A DNA stretch of 64,000 nucleotides from Dryas octopetala (taxonomy: Eukaryota > Streptophyta > Magnoliopsida > Rosales > Rosaceae). Within the stretch, counting starts at the first letter, position 1, and every line of letters starts with the position of its first letter. Positions 12,301 to 22,558 of the stretch are shown piece after piece. The translations under genes and the position numbers were made by a program. Under the pieces are notes generated by a model that worked only from the letters and a program-made list of their open reading frames with translations, was not told the origin of the DNA and did not search any database. The stretch lies in the NCBI GenBank assembly GCA_963921425.1, contig OY992834.1:558001-622000 (forward strand), written 5' to 3'.

Positions 12301-12553
12301 ACTGGTGATGCAATAGCAGCAGCGAATTTGGAATCCTACAGGGTCAGAGCAGAGAGATGAAAGTGGTACTGAGATTAGTAGTCCCAAGGGTTATGAGGAG
12401 CAAACAATTGGTTTCAGTGTCAAGAATGCGGTTCTCTTCCCTCCTGAGGTGGAGAAAGGAACGTGGCCTGAACACTACTCTCTTTCTGATCATGCACGAC
12501 TCACTGTGGTGTTCTCACCAATAAGAATGCCATGCTCTCGAATGATATCTTGA
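9333..12553 (+). CDS. Calcium-binding endonuclease/exonuclease/phosphatase family protein
   Basis: Ten exons join to about 459 residues: 9333-9512, 9902-10016 minus the last ten bases (ends 10006), 10116-10221, 10842-11062, 11187-11263, 11355-11463, 11542-11667, 11865-11975, 12067-12174 and 12317-12553. The fold is the EEP hydrolase fold of DNase I, CCR4 and phosphoinositide phosphatases. Seen are TFNILAPIYKRL, the catalytic Glu in CLQE (E96), LLTAVHKDYF, NTHLLFPH, CGDWNG, GVDFIWLL and the terminal SDH motif (438-440). A canonical EF-hand loop, DIDGNGVVDYTE (368-379), is inserted before the SDH end, which is the layout of a plant family I recall as At5g54130. Substrate is not established. The start at 9333 is the first in-frame ATG; downstream ATGs at 9369, 9378 and 9390 are alternatives. 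The last exon has a tandem TAGCAGCAG acceptor. Confidence 0.85.
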
Positions 12554-14404
12554 CCAACCTCAAGTGCGGGCAGAGCTTTGGTGTAAGACTTGTTGTACAT
12601 AGAGAACCAAAAACATATACATGGGGAAAGGTCAAGGGCTATGGCCAGATCGTGTGGAATGGATGTAAAATCAGTTCGATGCACCCAAAGAAAGTAAGCA
12701 ACCCCCTATGTTGTAAGCGTAAGGGGGATCCACAGTCTCTATGGAATGGCCAGTTTCTTTGGCAAAGAGAGTAAAAAGTACTCTTCTTGATGCTGCTTTC
12801 TTCCTGTGCCCTAGTTGGAACCTCGATCTTTTGTATTGGAGGGGAGGCTTCATCCAAATTCACTTGCATGGGCTCTCCAAATCTGCAGTAGATAAATTGA
12901 ACTAGCATCCACATTACACTCAGTTCTATTTTTCCTCTCATTGTGCCCCTTAATGTGGAAAAGGGAGCAAGGAATAACAAAAAGAGTTGTATAGTAGGCT
13001 TGCAGCGATTCCCTATTTGTAGCTTGGTGAGATGCACCAAGACAGAGTTTTTTGTACTTGGACTGCATTCAACATCAATGTTAAGTGTTAACACAATCAT
13101 ATTGCAACTGATTTTGCTCTGTTGCAACAAATAGACATGCTATAAGAGCAACAAGAGTTTGTGACAGACTATATACTTCGGTTAATTGACAGAGTCCAAA
13201 TCTTCTGACTCTGCCCATTAAATCCAAAAAACATGTTTGACATTGACAATCATAAAATGAAAAAGCTTGATTTATTGTTCGGCTTCTTTACCCTTTATTG
13301 ATTAAGAGCTTCCGATCTGTTGATGCTAAGGAAGAAAGGATCCTTTGTATATTTGAAAGCTTAAACGGCCTTGCGTGGAGTTTTAAAGTTATGAACTTAT
13401 GATGATGATAATCTTGGCCTTGTTTTAAACAAAATCACACATTAATCCTTATATTGCATAATTGCAAGAAGAGAAGTAACGAGAGAGAGTTAACTTAAAA
13501 GTGACAAAGTCCCATTCTTGCTTGCTCTTGTTATACAAGGTCGTGGTATATTGGTTTTGGGCTAAGGAGGACATGATGATCAGAAACCCACTTAAACAAA
13601 AAATTGAAAAATCTTAATCGGTTGGCCAGTGATTCGAAACCCATTACTTCTGATTAATAAAGCATTAAGCATACCAAATTTGTTAGTTTTCAATGCAATA
13701 ATTAAGCAAACAGCTAACATTGAACTCTGCCAAGCCTAATCTCAATTACAAGTTTCTCTTTTTGTTCAGTCCCTTAGTGGACAGTTTGTCTCTCTAAAAT
13801 GGGAGTTGAAAATTAAATAAATAAAAGTTTTTCTCTTTTTGTCCTTCAAGACTGATATCATTTGTAACTTTGTAAGTGGAAGATGATAACTGATAAGGAT
13901 GAGCTCTCGTAATTAATTGGAATTTAACAACCTTTTTGCTTTCTAGCAGGGTATATGACTATTCGTGTAAAAGAATAATTGGATACTAAAAATAAAAGGT
14001 TTAGATTGGGGGAAAAAGGCCCTAATTTTTGTCTCCTTTTTAATTTTCAAATCACCTTTATACACCCATGATCACCCACACACGCAGTCCTGCACAATGG
14101 AAAAGATTCATAATTGAGATGTGTTTTATGTATTTATATTCATGCCAAGCTTCTTTCACTTCACTTTTCTTTGTGTTCACACTATTGGGAATTAGGATAG
14201 AAGAAATAAATGCATATAATAATAATAATGTAAATGAAATTCTAATGGTAAACAAAAAAAAAAATAAGAATGTTGGGTGAATGAATATATGATATAATCT
14301 TTTAAAAAGTATAAAGTGGAAATGCCCTCACTAATAGTAATATATCAGCATAGTTAAGTGAATATCCCAAGCTTTTTAGAACTCTTTTCGGGCTTTCAAA
14401 ATTC
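12554..14404. other. 3' UTR and intergenic DNA, no gene seen
   Basis: The first few hundred bases are probably 3' UTR of the EEP gene. A 163-residue reverse-strand frame here (12639-13130) shows no family motif. The rest is AT-rich and featureless. Confidence 0.5.
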
Positions 14405-14480
14405 AAAGTTCAATGCACACTTTGTTGGCCAAAAAAAAAAGTTCAATGCACACTTGACCAAAAAAAAGTTCTATGCACAG
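14405..14480. repeat. Two successive tiny insertions with GGCCAAAA / GACCAAAA cores
   Basis: AAAGTTCAATGCACACTT stands at 14405-14422 and 14438-14455, and a shorter, slightly changed copy at 14465-14480. The first spacer contains TTGGCCAAAAA, the second GACCAAAAA. This is the same insertion type as at 3569, apparently hit twice at one site. Confidence 0.75.
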
Positions 14481-15000
14481 TCCCAAGTCCTAACCTCTTC
14501 TCATTTTTTAACTTATAAATTTGTTTATGACATAAATAAATGTCAATAGCATCTTTATCACCATTACTTCATCTACATAATCAATTTTAAACTGCATATT
14601 TCCATGATGCTAGCCATCACTATAGTCATTTTATTGCCACCAAATTTTAGCTTCTTGTGGAGACTTGTTGCTCTAGTGATTCAAAGTATTAATTTTTATA
14701 TTCAATGTCTGCATTCGAAATTCGAATTACTACTCTCTCCTTTTGGCCTCCTTTGTAACAAAGAAAAAAATTCTAGTTTTTATTTTTTTATTTTTTTATT
14801 TTAAGCTTGGAAGATTTGTTTTTTTTAGTTTAAAATTAGTAGTAAAAAAATAACGTAATTTTAAATACAAACATCATCATATTAATAAAAAATACATATA
14901 AAGGAGCGTACGTAATTTTTTTAGTTTAAATTTTTTATTTCTTATTTAAATATGTAATCCAAATTATCCGATATCATACCATATTAGACTATATGTGAAC

Positions 15001-15865
15001 GAGAAATTATTTTATACATCTGAAACACCAGGTGGCATATCTTAGTGGTATATCAAACCAATAGTGTTAAGCCATTTGGATAATGTTTTTTCAAAGGCCG
15101 GCATTGATATAATAAAGAAGAAAAAATTATATTTTTTTTAGAGTGATGCTATTTGCACACACTTTTGTCTTTTCGCACACCCCAAAAATTTAATTTGTAA
15201 AATGACAAAAAACACCCAAAACAAATTATCCAAAACCTCATCCCTCTATCTCTCTTTCCCTCTCTCTATCCATCTCTCCTTCCTTCTTTCTCCCCGTCAA
15301 AGCACCCCCCCACCTCAGACCAAGCTCGACAGAACCACCTACCGATCACTCGCCAACCGCCCCGTCCCTCTCTCTCTCTCCTTCCCTCTCTTACCCCACC
15401 AACCACCAACCACCCACCACCCACCTTCATCCCCTCCTCTTTCTCTCTCCCCGAAACCCAACCCCGGCCCATCACTCTCTCTCTACAACTCTCAGTCTGG
15501 CAAACCAGGCAGTTGAAGAAGATGTAAGGAGTTCACACAAATCACACCCACCATGCTTTGTTTCCTCGATCAAGACACAAAAACTAGCTTTCCACCATCA
15601 TTTAGATCATAGGGGTCGACAAAGGAGAAGAGAAGAAAAGAGTACTTGTCTGGGCTTGAGACGGTAGTGTAGTAAGTTGATTGTGCGGTGGTGCCGTTTT
15701 TTGAGGAAGAAGATTGAACAGAGGAAAATATAACAAAATTTATATATCTTTTTAATTATGCATCTTCCAGCTAAAAAAAAAATGGTCCTAATGATTTAAT
15801 ATTATTGGTCAGATATACCATTAGGATATGCCACGTGATGTATCAAATATATAGAATAATTTCTG
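15001..15865. mobile_element. MULE-like MITE, 865 bp, 9-bp target duplication
   Basis: TATGTGAAC flanks both ends (14992-15000 and 15866-15874). Inverted repeats of about 80 bp start GAGAAATTATTTTATAC on the left and CAGAAATTATTCTATA inverted from the right, and both continue into GGTGGCATATC or CGTGGCATATC. A 9-bp duplication with long inverted repeats points to Mutator-like elements. The CT-rich interior starts at about 15142 with GCTATTTGCACACAC, the terminal sequence of the separate family at 16149, so part of that family seems to be carried inside. The open frames in the CT-rich stretch are compositional. Confidence 0.7.
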
Positions 15866-16389
15866 TATGTGAACGAAGCGTTACATTGTGAAATAATACA
15901 CCTACTCAAAATGTTAATTTTCAATTTTCACATGTAATGTATACTATTACTCCCTTTCTATTGCTTAATGCTTAGTGAGAAAGTTTCAGCTAATGTATAC
16001 TATTGGATCACATTATCCAGTGCCTATGTTCATCTCATCACATGATTCACATCGGTCACTCTCTCTTCTTTTTTTTTTTTCTTTTCTGAGGCCACCACAT
16101 TCACAATTTCATATTAATAAATAGAAAAATAAAAATAATAAAAAGAAAGAGGGCTGCTATTTGCACACCCTTAAATTTCTTTTTGCACACCCTTTCAAAA
16201 AAAAAACTCAAGGGAAAAGACCATTTGGCCCTCCCCTCACCCACACACCCCCATCCCCATCTCCCCCCTCCCCCGTACACACCTCATCTTTCCATCTTCC
16301 CATCTCCATCTTTTTTTTTTCTTCTTCATCGTCGAAGCCCACCCCCCACCCTCCACCTTCCACCTTCCACCTTCCACCCTCCACCCTCT

Positions 16390-16390
<1 letters not shown>

Positions 16391-16451
<61 letters not shown>
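16391..16451. repeat. CT microsatellite
   Basis: A nearly perfect (CT)n run of about 60 bp in the left half of the foldback-like element; it explains the poly-Leu/Ser and Arg/Glu open frames overlapping it. Confidence 0.9.
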
Positions 16452-16455
<4 letters not shown>

Positions 16456-16494
16456 CCTCTCACCCAAGCAGACAACCAAAAAAAAAAAAATTGC

Positions 16495-16625
16495 AGCGGG
16501 TTCGGCGGACCAGTGCCGAACCCGGTGGTTTCGTTCGACAGGTACCCGCCGAATAGAATAGGATTGTTCGGTGGGCACCTACCGAACGAAACCACCGGGT
16601 TCAGCACTGGTCCACCGAACCCGCT
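16495..16625. repeat. Long hairpin: 59-bp inverted repeat with 13-nt loop
   Basis: The arms 16495-16553 and 16567-16625 are complementary at 53 of 59 positions, and several mismatches would be G:U in RNA. The sequence is GC-rich (starts AGCGGGTTCGGCGG) within otherwise CT- or GA-rich DNA, and lies near the centre of the surrounding element. Confidence 0.9.
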
Positions 16626-17504
16626 CTAATTTTTTTTTTTTTTGGTTTTCTTCTCCGGCGAGCTGGGTAGGTTAGGTGGTCGCCGTGGTCTTGGCGGCTC
16701 TGCATGCATGTGTGCAAGTTGGGTGGGGGGAGGAGCGAGGGAGGGGGTAGGTTGTGTATGGAAGTTTGTGGTCTGTGGGGGTGGGCTGTGGGGGTGTGGC
16801 AGGGGGAGGGGAGGGCGATGGCAGAGGGAAGAAGAGAAATGGAAGGAGAAAAAGGAAAGGAGAGGGGGAGAGAGAGAAGAGAAGGGAAGGGTTGAGCCGC
16901 CGGCAACCCCGCCAGCGACCTTGCCGGCGGTGGGGGTGGCTGAGGGAGGTGTCGGGGTGGGGTGTGTGTTGTCTGGGTTTTGGAGGGGTGTGTATAAGTT
17001 AGGATATTTTGGTAATTGGGAGGGGTGTGTATATGAGAAATGTTAATTGTGGGAGGAGTGTGGGGGTGTGAAGTGAGAAAAAGTGAGGAAAGGGTGTGCA
17101 AAAAGAAAGGGTTAATTACATATATATACCTCAACTATACACCAATCATCAGTTGAGTACCTCTGGTTTAAAAACTTTCATTAGGGTACATCAACTTATG
17201 TTTTTTTGTCAATTGAATACCTCCGTTAGTCTGACAGTTAGGAAGACCGTTAAATGCCTACGTGGTGCTGACGTGGCACACGTGGACCCCACCATTAAAT
17301 ATTAAAAAATAGCCACGTAAACCAAAAATAATAAAAAATTAATAAAACTTTGAAAATGATATAAAATATTAAAAAATAATTGAATTTAAAAAAAAAACAA
17401 AACAAAAGCCCAGAAAGTCAGAACCCAGCATCCCCACCGCCTCCCTCCACCTCCCCCGCCCTTCCCCCCCAAACCCAGGCCACCCCCCCCACCTCCCCCA
17501 TCTC

Positions 17505-18060
17505 ATGCCCTCTCTAGTCCCAACTTCTGCTTCTGCTCCTTCTCCTTCTGGGTTCAGTCCTCATCAAAAGCCCTCTCGGAATGAGGCCTTGCCTTCTTCA
17601 GGTTTGTACATATATCTTGATCTTTCATATATCAGCATGGCTTGCAATTCCAGATCTGGCTTTGTTTATACCCTTTTCAACCATTTTCTCTGCCCTTTCC
17701 TGAGAAACAAACACACTCAAAAATCTCATCTTTCAGATCTGTGCCAACTTTTTCATCAATCTTAAACAAAACCCACAAATTATTTTCCACCAATTCAATC
17801 ACCCATCATCAATCTTGTGTTATTTTCAGATCTCTGTCGCTCGATCCTTCCTCGGGGGCATCGACGTGAACCGGCTGCCGTCGACGGCCGACTGCGGAGA
17901 GGAGGCCGGCGTGTCGTCGCCGAACAGCACGGTGTCGAGCGTGAGCGGCAAGCGAAGCGAGCGAAGCACGAATGGCGAAGACCTTGAGATCGAGAGAGAT
18001 TGATCCAAAGGCATCAGTGACGAGAAGACGGCGAGACCTCCAGAAAGAAGCTCAGGGAGG
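17505..18060 (+). pseudogene. Captured HD-Zip class II homeobox gene fragment (HAT4/HAT22-like N-terminal part)
   Basis: Two exon pieces are recognisable. Bases 17505-17605 encode PSLVPTSASAPSPSGFSPHQ followed by KPSRNEALPSS, the N-terminal region of HAT4-type HD-Zip II proteins. After an intron-like stretch with GT at 17606 and TTTTCAG before 17830, the next piece encodes SFLGGIDVNRLPSTADCGEE, AGVSSPNSTVSSVSGKRSER and NGEDLEIER. This is the conserved block just before the homeodomain. Beyond a stop the sequence still matches GISDEE-DGETSRKKLR at base level with a 2-base deletion. The homeodomain and leucine zipper are absent. The retained intron means genomic DNA was captured, not cDNA. The fragment cannot make a DNA-binding protein; transcription could yield antisense or small RNAs to the parent gene. 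Confidence 0.8.
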
Positions 18061-18061
18061 G

Positions 18062-18325
18062 GCGAGGGAGGTGGAGGTGTTGCTGGGTTAGGTGGGAGGA
18101 GGGGCGCGACGGGCTAGGGGGGTTGGGTTTGGGGGGAGGGGCGAGGGGCGAGGGAGGTGGAGGGGGTGGGCCAGGGGGGTTGGGTTTGGGGGGAAAGGGC
18201 GGGGGAGGTGGGGGGGGGTGGCCTGGGTTTGGGAGGGAGGGGCGGGGAAGGTGGAGGGGGTGGCCTGGTTGGGGGAAGGGTGGGGGAGGAAGGGCGGGAG
18301 GGGTGGCTTGGGTTTGGGGGTTGGC
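18062..18325 (+). repeat. G-rich tandem repeat with G-quadruplex potential
   Basis: About 260 bp of runs of three to nine G separated by one to a few bases. Loose repeats of GGGGGTGGCCTGGGTTTGGG recur every 50-60 bp. It directly follows the captured HD-Zip sequence and ends in a T run. Confidence 0.85.
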
Positions 18326-18652
18326 TTTTTTTTTTTTTTTTTTTCAATTTTATATAATTTTAATGGTCTTTTTGATTTTTTTATTAATTTTTGTATATAT
18401 GGCTTTTTTTTAAAGACAAGTCAACGTTCAGTGGTGGGTCCACGTGTGCCACATCAACGCCACGTAGGCATTTAACAGTCTTCCTAACGATCAGACTAAC
18501 GGAGGTATTCAATTGACAAAAAACATAAGTTGATGTACCCTAATGAAAGTTTTTAAACCAGAGGTACCCAACTGATGATTGGTGTATAGTTGAGATATAT
18601 ATATGTAATTAATCCAAAAAAAAATTTAAGGGTGTGCAAATTGCACACCTGA

Positions 18653-19286
18653 AAAGAAAACCAAAGGTAGCGCGCGGAAATTGATAGATACGTAACGAGG
18701 GTAATGTTCGTAGCAACTTCATAAAATAATAGTGAAGAAAGGATGGGGGACCGGGGCTTCCAGGTGAGCGCACTTTGATTACGTGTCCGTACGTCATTGG
18801 CTTGCATGCGCAACCCCCCGCATTGCCTTCGTTGAAACGCTTCCTCACATTCTCCATTATACCCCTGCTATGTGTCCAAAATATCTCCTCCTATCTACAG
18901 TCGCTGCCCTCTGGAACCTCAGATATTTTATAAAGAAAATAGTGGCATTATGGGTATTCTCTCTGGAACGCGTAAGGTACGTGGATTTTAGACGCGGGTT
19001 GGTAAAATACTAAAATACTAAAATCTAAAATCTAAATATAAAACAAGGACTCAACGACCAACTCTCACTCCTCTCTTTCAGTAATGGCTTTCTTTCTCTT
19101 TCTGTGTTGAAGAAAAAAGCTATCATATGGACCACATCTAAAACCCAAACCCTCTGCTCAATTGTTGAAGAATCCGAGTGATTCCTAGGGTTCTTTTTAG
19201 GGTTCCTCGAAAAGACTCGATTTTGCTTTTGCTTTTACTTTCTCTTTCTCTCTCTCTCTCTCTCAACTCTCAAGTGTTGGTGAATA
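18653..19286 (+). promoter_or_regulatory. Upstream region and 5' UTR of the NAC gene
   Basis: This is the interval between the nested transposons and the NAC start codon. It ends in a CT-rich leader (around 19240-19265) typical of plant 5' UTRs. The transposon cluster ends only about 630 bp from the start codon. No clear TATA box was picked out. Confidence 0.4.
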
Positions 19287-22200
19287 ATGGTGGTGGATAT
19301 GGCAGTGCTCTCTCTGAGTTCTCTGCCGCTGGGATTCAGATTTAGGCCTACGGATGAAGAGCTTATTGATTATTATTTGCGCTCCAAAATCAATGGCAAC
19401 CATAAACAAGTCACTGTGATTCGTGAAATTGATGTTTGCAAATGCGAGCCCTGGGATTTGCCTGGTATTTGCTTCTATATCTCTCTCACAACCGCACTTT
19501 CACTTCTTTTTTATTTTTTTGCCTTGAAAACTTTTCTATAGTAATTTCTTTCTGTCTATGGGTTTTCATTTGAATCAACAAATTTAGTATATATGATGCG
19601 ACTTTGCTTATAGTTCTAGACTTGTAGTATAAATGATCAGTTTATGTCTTTTAGTTCTTATATTCAATTTCGCTTGGAGGAAATTTGTTGAATTATTGAA
19701 ATTTGGTAAATTTATCAATTTTTGGTAGCAACTATATAATTTTCTCACTAATATCTATTCTGGACGTAAAGAAAAAAAAAAAAAAGTTTTTTTGTTTTCC
19801 TTGTTTATTTTTAAATGTTCTTAGGATTTTATCTATTCCACATCTTTAACTACTAAAAAGAAAAAGAGCTCGCATTTTGCTCTTCTTGGCGTATGTTATT
19901 TTGGCACAAATCTTTTTTGTTCTTCAAAAGACAATGTTTGAGAAGGTTCTTGCATTTATTTTCTAGTTGCTCGTTATGTTTATAGATTTGGACTTGATTT
20001 TTTTTGCTTAATGTTAAGTTTATGTTATGCCGCAGATTTATCAGTGATACGAACACAGGATCCAGAGTGGTTCTTTTTCTGTCCACAGGACAGAAAGTAC
20101 CCAAATGGGAGCAGGTTGAACAGGGCTACTAGTGCTGGGTACTGGAAAGCAACGGGTAAAGATCGAAAAATCAAGTCTGGGACAACCTTGATTGGAATGA
20201 AAAAGACCCTGGTTTTTCATACCGGGCGTGCCCCTAAGGGTAAGAGGACCAATTGGGTTATGCACGAATACCGTACCACTCAGAAGGAGCTTGATGGCAC
20301 TAATCCTGGCCAGGTTGGATTTTTCTACACCTTTTAGTTTGCTTCTGAGTTGTATGATTAGTTAGTTTATAAAATTTGATTGATCTTAGATTCTCCAAGA
20401 ATTGTAAAGATACTTTCAATTGTCCAATTGGTGATTCCGGCGATAGAAGGTGGAATTGTTCATTATGACTTGTGAGTTTAAGTAAGAAGGATGGTTTGGA
20501 TGCCTTATCATAATTGAGGGTGCCCATCAATGAAATACAGGAAGGAGGCAATAAAAAGGAACAAATCAGTCGTCATAATCTAAATAATACACAAATAAGG
20601 TCATTGATAGAAAAAGGAGTTCATTTGTTGGTAAGCAGATGAGGGTTTCTTGCATCTACCCCCATTAAGTATTAAGAAGCAAATAACAAATCTCAATCTT
20701 CATTTGAGTCTCGGAAATAAGTTTACTCTTTTATGGAAGCTCTTTAGTTGGTCTGCATGTGTGGGTTTATATGGCATTTTGTTAGTTATCTAAAACACAT
20801 ATGCACAGATCACTGGCCTGCAATTAAAAATGATGAAAGTATTAAACATATGACTATGGGTGTTGCTTAATTATGTTCGTGTTGTATTATGCAGAGTGCT
20901 TTTGTCCTTTGTCGCCTATTTAAAAAACAAGATGCGAGTATCGAAATTTCAAACTGTGATGAAGCTGAACCAACTGTTTCATCCCCTATTGCTGTCAAAT
21001 CTTCTCCTGAAGACACGCAGTCTGATCTAGCACTGGTGCCAGCATTACCATCATTTGAAAGGCAAGATGAAAAGTTTCCTACTAGAGTAGAATGTACCGT
21101 TGCTGATACTTCTGATAGGATGACATCAGACACTCCAGCACTTATTGAGTGCCCTAGCAACAGCTGTAATGATTATGATGCAGAAGATCAACCGGATCTG
21201 CCGCTAGAGGATCAGTTAAACATGTTTTATGACCCCCTGCAAGAGCCACTAGATTGTATACTTCTTTCCCCATTGCACACACAGATGCAAGTGGAGCTAA
21301 GAACCTCTACCATGTATTACCCTGACAGCAATGACTTAAACAATGGTCTTTTTGGGGTGAAGTTTCCAGATGGCTCCAATGAGCAAGATGTAGATATTTC
21401 TGAGTTCCTGAACTCAATTATTAATGTTTCAGAGGAGTACTCCTTAGGAGATTCATCTACTCAAAAGATTTCAGCAATTGAAGGTGAGACCGTAAAGAAT
21501 GTGGTCTCCATTAAGGACAATGGATCATGCAGTGACGTAGGTGCAAAAGTGGCTGAAGTACTGGTGAGTGGAAGCTTTCAAGTTACTTTTTAGTCTTTAA
21601 TAAAAAAAATGGTCTTTTCAAGTTTTGCTTCCAGACTTGAAGTTGCACATTTCTGCAGTACTCTTGCAGTTTAAATGAATGTCTCTAGAAAATTAAATTT
21701 CCATTGTTCTCATTTCATACAGTGCAAGACGGAGCTCAAAAGTCCTGTTTGGTATGAGAGGAATATTGACAGAAAGGGTCCTATGCAGATTGAAACAACT
21801 CCAGTAGATTATGGTATGTCGCTTCTGATATTAACATTGATGAGTGCAGGTGATTTGTTCTTTTTTGGATGAATGTTATAACCAGAATGCTTTTCCATTT
21901 GGTTTTGCTGCAGATCAATCCTCAAGGTTTGAGGTATCAAGCAATCATTCAAATGCACTTCTCAGTCATGATGCTGTAACTGGAATTAGGATTAGGCCTC
22001 GCGAAGCCCAAAATCCAGCTAGCACCGCAAACTTTGTGAGAACACAGGGTGATGCACCAAGAAGATTACAGTTTCAGCGTAAGCTTCAAGTGGGACCAGT
22101 TCAATGTAGCATGTCTAAAGATTGGAACTGTAGATCAGAAGACCATGAAATGAAACCAATCACTATGGAGGTGAGAAGTTTGCGAAGCGCAAATAATGTC

Positions 22201-22558
22201 AAAATCTGTTGAGATTTTGTTCAGGGATTGGTAATCTTTTAACTACTGTTTGCAGGAGATAAGTGGTTCAGAAAAGAAGGCTATTTGTGCTGCTGCTGCT
22301 TCTGATGCTGCTAATGCTTGGGCTGAACCCCCGAAGTCACACCTTTCTGAGTCCAGTGAAAACAGTAAAATAATGTCCACAAGACCAAGCTCCACGTCAA
22401 AGGGCAGCATCCTGACAGGCAAAGAGGCCCCTTCTGTGTTCTTGAAGGCCTCTCCTACTGGTCATTCTATCTGGCCATTTGCCTTTATGTTTAGGGTAGT
22501 TGCTGTTGCATTCTTGCTCATAATCTTTGCTAGCATATGGGGATTTCATAAGTTTTGA
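19287..22558 (+). CDS. Membrane-tethered NAC transcription factor (NTL type)
   Basis: Six exons give about 591 residues: 19287-19464, 20036-20313, 20895-21563, 21723-21813, 21914-22170 and 22256-22558. The NAC DNA-binding domain covers about residues 12-165 with all five subdomains: [51 protein letters not shown] and [38 protein letters not shown] and WVMHEYR, and [12 protein letters not shown]. An acidic Ser-rich regulatory region follows, then GIRIRPR and RRLQFQRKL, marks of the NTL subgroup. One C-terminal membrane helix ([20 protein letters not shown]) ends three residues before FHKF. In the family the protein is held in ER or plasma membrane and released by proteolysis under stress. The subdomain sequences resemble the ANAC062/ANAC091 clade, which is inference. 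Confidence 0.93.

Larger units (their letters stand above)
17109..18615 (+). mobile_element. Pack-MULE carrying an HD-Zip II gene fragment
   Basis: Inverted repeats of about 185 bp (17109-17293 and 18430-18615) begin GGGTTAATTACATATATATA and, inverted, GGATTAATTACATATATATA. They agree at well over 90 percent of positions, which suggests a young element. A 9-bp flank, AAAAAGAAA at 17100-17108 and AAAAAAAAA at 18616-18624, fits a Mutator-type duplication with one change, and removing the element restores the host element's inverted repeat. There is no transposase. The interior holds a captured homeobox-gene fragment including its intron and then a G-rich repeat. Long inverted repeats, a 9-bp duplication and a host gene fragment are the defining marks of a Pack-MULE. 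Confidence 0.85.
16149..18650. mobile_element. TTTGCACACCC-ended foldback-like element, interrupted by a Pack-MULE
   Basis: The left terminus carries TTTGCACACCC, AAATTTC and TTTTTGCACACCCTTTC. The exact inverse is found at the right but is split: GAAAGGGTGTGCAAAAAGAAA ends at 17108 and TTTAAGGGTGTGCAAAT resumes at 18625, because a 1.5-kb element inserted there. Without it the element is about 1 kb. Its left half is C/T-rich and its right half G/A-rich, so the whole can fold back on itself around a 59-bp hairpin near the centre. AAAAAGAAA-like 9-mers (16140-16148 and 18651-18659) may be the target duplication; this is tentative in A-rich DNA. Confidence 0.65.

Noticed and set aside
12639-13130. 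163-residue reverse frame downstream of the EEP gene
   Set aside because: Antisense to probable 3' UTR, no recognisable motif, and an unspliced composition unlike the neighbouring genes.
16161-17134. Pro-, Ser- and Gly-rich frames on both strands
   Set aside because: Compositional frames within CT- and GA-rich halves of the foldback element.
17815-18003. Working HD-Zip gene
   Set aside because: No homeodomain or leucine zipper and flanked by MULE inverted repeats; it is a captured fragment.
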